Assembly: GCA_958420075.1 (NCBI GenBank)
Contig: CATZIM010000159.1
Span: 1 to 5,026 of the forward strand
DNA from: an uncultured Clostridia bacterium
Lineage (GTDB): Bacteria; Bacillota; Clostridia; Lachnospirales; Anaerotignaceae
DNA: 5,026 nt
Direction of reading: 5' to 3'
Both the position numbers and the translations under genes were made by a program. How positions within the stretch are numbered: the first letter of the stretch is position 1; the number at the start of each line of letters is the position of its first letter. Shown piece by piece: positions 3,375-5,026 of the stretch. Below the pieces are notes generated by a model. The model was not told the DNA's origin and searched no databases. It worked only from the letters and a program-made list of their open reading frames with translations.

Positions 3375-5026
3375 ATGAGCAAATACGGTCCCGAATTTTG
3401 GAATGGTGAAAGCGGTGCGCATCGCCGCGTTATGATGAAAGCAGCTGGATATGGCGATCTGGATATTCGTACAAAACCGCATATTGGTGTACCTAACTCT
3501 TTCCAGGAAGGTTCTCCCGGAACAGCCCATCTGCGTCAGATTGCGGAAGCAGTAAAACAGGGTATTTGGGCAGCAGGCGGTATTCCTGTTGAATTTGGTA
3601 TTCCCGCAACATGCGGCAACATCCCCAACGGTGTTGAAGAAATGAAATATGAACAGGTTCTGCGTGACATTGTTTGCATGTCTGTAGAAGCAGTCAGCAA
3701 AGTACACCAGTTTGATGGTATTTGTATGATCGCTTCCTGCGATAACATCATTGCAGGCTGTTATCAGGCAGCAGCACGTCTGGATATTCCCGCTATGGTT
3801 GTTACTGGCGGCTGCATGTCTGCTGGTAATTACTGCGGTCAGCAGGTTGTAGAAGCAGACGTAGACGTTGCTCGTTTCAGCGGCAAAAGCAATGAAGAAT
3901 TGATGGAACTGGAAGAATGCGTATGTCCTACTTGCGGCGCATGTCCTTCCATGGGTACTGCAAACACCATGCAGCTGATGGGCGAAATTTTCAACCTGGT
4001 ACTGCCTGGCACATCCTGCATTCCTGCGGTAGATAGCCTGAAAATCCGTAAAGCTCGTGAAGCAGGTATGCATATGGTAGAAATGGTAAAACAGAATATG
4101 CGTCCTTCCCAGCTGATTACACGGGAAACTCTGCTGAACGCTATCATTTTCGATATGGCAATTGCTGGTTCTACAAACGCACTGCTGCATATTCTGGCAA
4201 TGGGCTATGAACTGGGTATTGATATCAGCATGGAAGATTTCGAAAAATATGCAAAAGAAATTCGTTGTATCGTAGGTGTTATCCCCAGCGGTCCTTACAC
4301 AATCAATGATCTGTATCATGCAGGCGGCGCACTGGCAGTTATGAAAATGCTGGAAAGCAAACTGTTCCTGGATGTTCCTACTATGACAGGCACTACATGG
4401 GGTGAACTGCTGAAACATGTTCACGCTAAGAGCAGTGATCTGCTGCGTCCTTTGGATAATCCTCTGTATGACCTGCCTGGTCTTCAGATTCTGCGCGGCA
4501 ATTTGGCGCCTAATGGTGCAATCATCCGCCCTACAGGTGTGCCTGAAGAAATGCGTGTATTCCGCGGTAAAGCAAAATGCTTCGACAATGATACCAAAGC
4601 ATATAATGCAATCGTTGCTGGTGAAATCGTACCCGGCGATGTTATTGTAATGCGTTATGAAGGTTGTAAAGGTGCTCCCGGTATGAAAGAACTGATGCTG
4701 TCCAATGATGCGCTGGTAGCACGTGGTCTGCATAAGAGTGTTGGTCTGGTTACAGACGCACGTTTCTCTGGCTTCAGTCATGGTGCTCTGGTAGGTCATG
4801 TTTCTCCAGAAGCTTATGATGGCGGCGTTATTGCGCTGGTAGAAGATGGCGACTATGTAACTGTAGATACTATCAAAGGTGTTGTAAATCTGGAAGTTTC
4901 CGATGAAGAACTGGCAGCAAGACGTGAAAAATGGGTATGCCCTCCTTTGAAAGAACAGAAGGGCTGTCTGAATATCTTCGCACGCACCTGCCGTCCTGCC
5001 CATGAAGGTGGCGCAATGCAGCCTTG
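3375..5026 (+). CDS. IlvD/Edd family dehydratase with altered metal site (3' partial)
   Basis: 550 codons plus 2 bases (TG) are visible; family members are usually ~550-600 residues, so the end is very near (the next codon could be Trp, Cys or a TGA stop). The family removes water from 2,3-dihydroxy or sugar acids to give 2-keto-3-deoxy acids, using an Fe-S cluster and Mg. Kept motifs are HIGVPNS (36-42), GGIPVEF (68-74), the cluster cysteines C122 (SCD) and those in CPTCGACPSMGTANTM (184-199), AGSTNALLH (264-272), GDVIVMRYEG with E429, TDARFSGFSHG (460-470) with the catalytic-type S465, and GHVSPEA (474-480). Where [2Fe-2S] enzymes have PCN, this has SPG, like E. coli IlvD. Unusual: N124 replaces the Mg-binding carbamoyl-lysine of CDK, C80 stands where DDG/SDG has Asp, and PKGGPG is CKGAPG. 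An automatic label of dihydroxy-acid dehydratase (ilvD) would therefore be doubtful. Start ATG 3375 follows GGAGAG by 8 nt. There are no TTA, CTA or TCA codons, a bias typical of high expression. Confidence 0.9.
   Translation, partial: MSKYGPEFWNGESGAHRRVMMKAAGYGDLDIRTKPHIGVPNSFQEGSPGTAHLRQIAEAVKQGIWAAGGIPVEFGIPATCGNIPNGVEEMKYEQVLRDIVCMSVEAVSKVHQFDGICMIASCDNIIAGCYQAAARLDIPAMVVTGGCMSAGNYCGQQVVEADVDVARFSGKSNEELMELEECVCPTCGACPSMGTANTMQLMGEIFNLVLPGTSCIPAVDSLKIRKAREAGMHMVEMVKQNMRPSQLITRETLLNAIIFDMAIAGSTNALLHILAMGYELGIDISMEDFEKYAKEIRCIVGVIPSGPYTINDLYHAGGALAVMKMLESKLFLDVPTMTGTTWGELLKHVHAKSSDLLRPLDNPLYDLPGLQILRGNLAPNGAIIRPTGVPEEMRVFRGKAKCFDNDTKAYNAIVAGEIVPGDVIVMRYEGCKGAPGMKELMLSNDALVARGLHKSVGLVTDARFSGFSHGALVGHVSPEAYDGGVIALVEDGDYVTVDTIKGVVNLEVSDEELAARREKWVCPPLKEQKGCLNIFARTCRPAHEGGAMQP

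Noticed and set aside
4417..4650. 77-residue + strand frame inside the dehydratase gene
   Set aside because: It is an out-of-frame shadow in a strongly biased coding region with no ribosome site or domain.
3315..5003. 562-residue open frame on the - strand
   Set aside because: It lies in exact antisense register to the dehydratase gene, its translation is rich in Cys, His, Phe and Thr without domain character, and no ribosome site fits; it results from absent TTA/CTA/TCA codons on the sense strand.
3375..5026. Labelling the dehydratase as ilvD
   Set aside because: The metal-site Lys and Asp are replaced and the neighbours are not branched-chain amino acid genes, so only the family name is supported.

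Overview
The window looks like chromosomal DNA from a low-to-moderate G+C Gram-positive-type bacterium (Bacillota, probably an anaerobe of the Clostridia or Negativicutes; the class is a guess). This rests on AT-rich intergenic DNA, strong AGGAGG-type ribosome binding sites, intrinsic terminators with long U-tracts, a surface protein with S-layer homology (SLH) type repeats, and an IlvD-like enzyme whose cysteine pattern resembles the oxygen-sensitive [4Fe-4S] enzymes. All supported genes lie on the + strand.

Layout. (1) Bases 1-724 hold the C-terminal end of a secreted 5'-nucleotidase-like protein followed by two SLH-like repeats; a strong terminator closes it at 838-873. (2) Bases 874-1084 hold a run of 15 A residues, a short decayed reading frame with a P-loop-like GAGKT string, and the promoter of the next gene. 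(3) Bases 1085-1720 encode a single-gene XRE-type regulator with a C-terminal cupin domain and its own promoter and terminator. (4) Bases 1775-2134 are non-coding but dense in inverted repeats. They contain a good extended -10 promoter (1925-1952) and a leader of about 175 nt with several palindromes, two small upstream reading frames and an alternative pairing that reaches the ribosome binding site. (5) Bases 2135-5026 form a tight operon: an ornithine cyclodeaminase/mu-crystallin family NAD(P)-dependent enzyme, a 4-oxalocrotonate-tautomerase-like small protein, and an IlvD/Edd family dehydratase that runs off the right edge.

How they may work together. The set of dehydratase, tautomerase and imine/keto reductase-type enzyme suggests a short pathway on a hydroxy- or amino-acid-like metabolite: dehydration gives an enol or enamine, tautomerization gives a keto or imine form, and an NAD(P)H-dependent step reduces or releases it. 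The regulator-cupin gene just upstream is the obvious candidate sensor. The most unusual point is that the dehydratase keeps the family fold motifs but has Asn where the family has the metal-binding carbamoyl-lysine (CDN instead of CDK) and Cys where it normally has the acidic residue of the DDG/SDG motif. It is therefore unlikely to be an ordinary dihydroxy-acid dehydratase of branched-chain amino acid synthesis. The substrate and the regulator's ligand cannot be read from the sequence.
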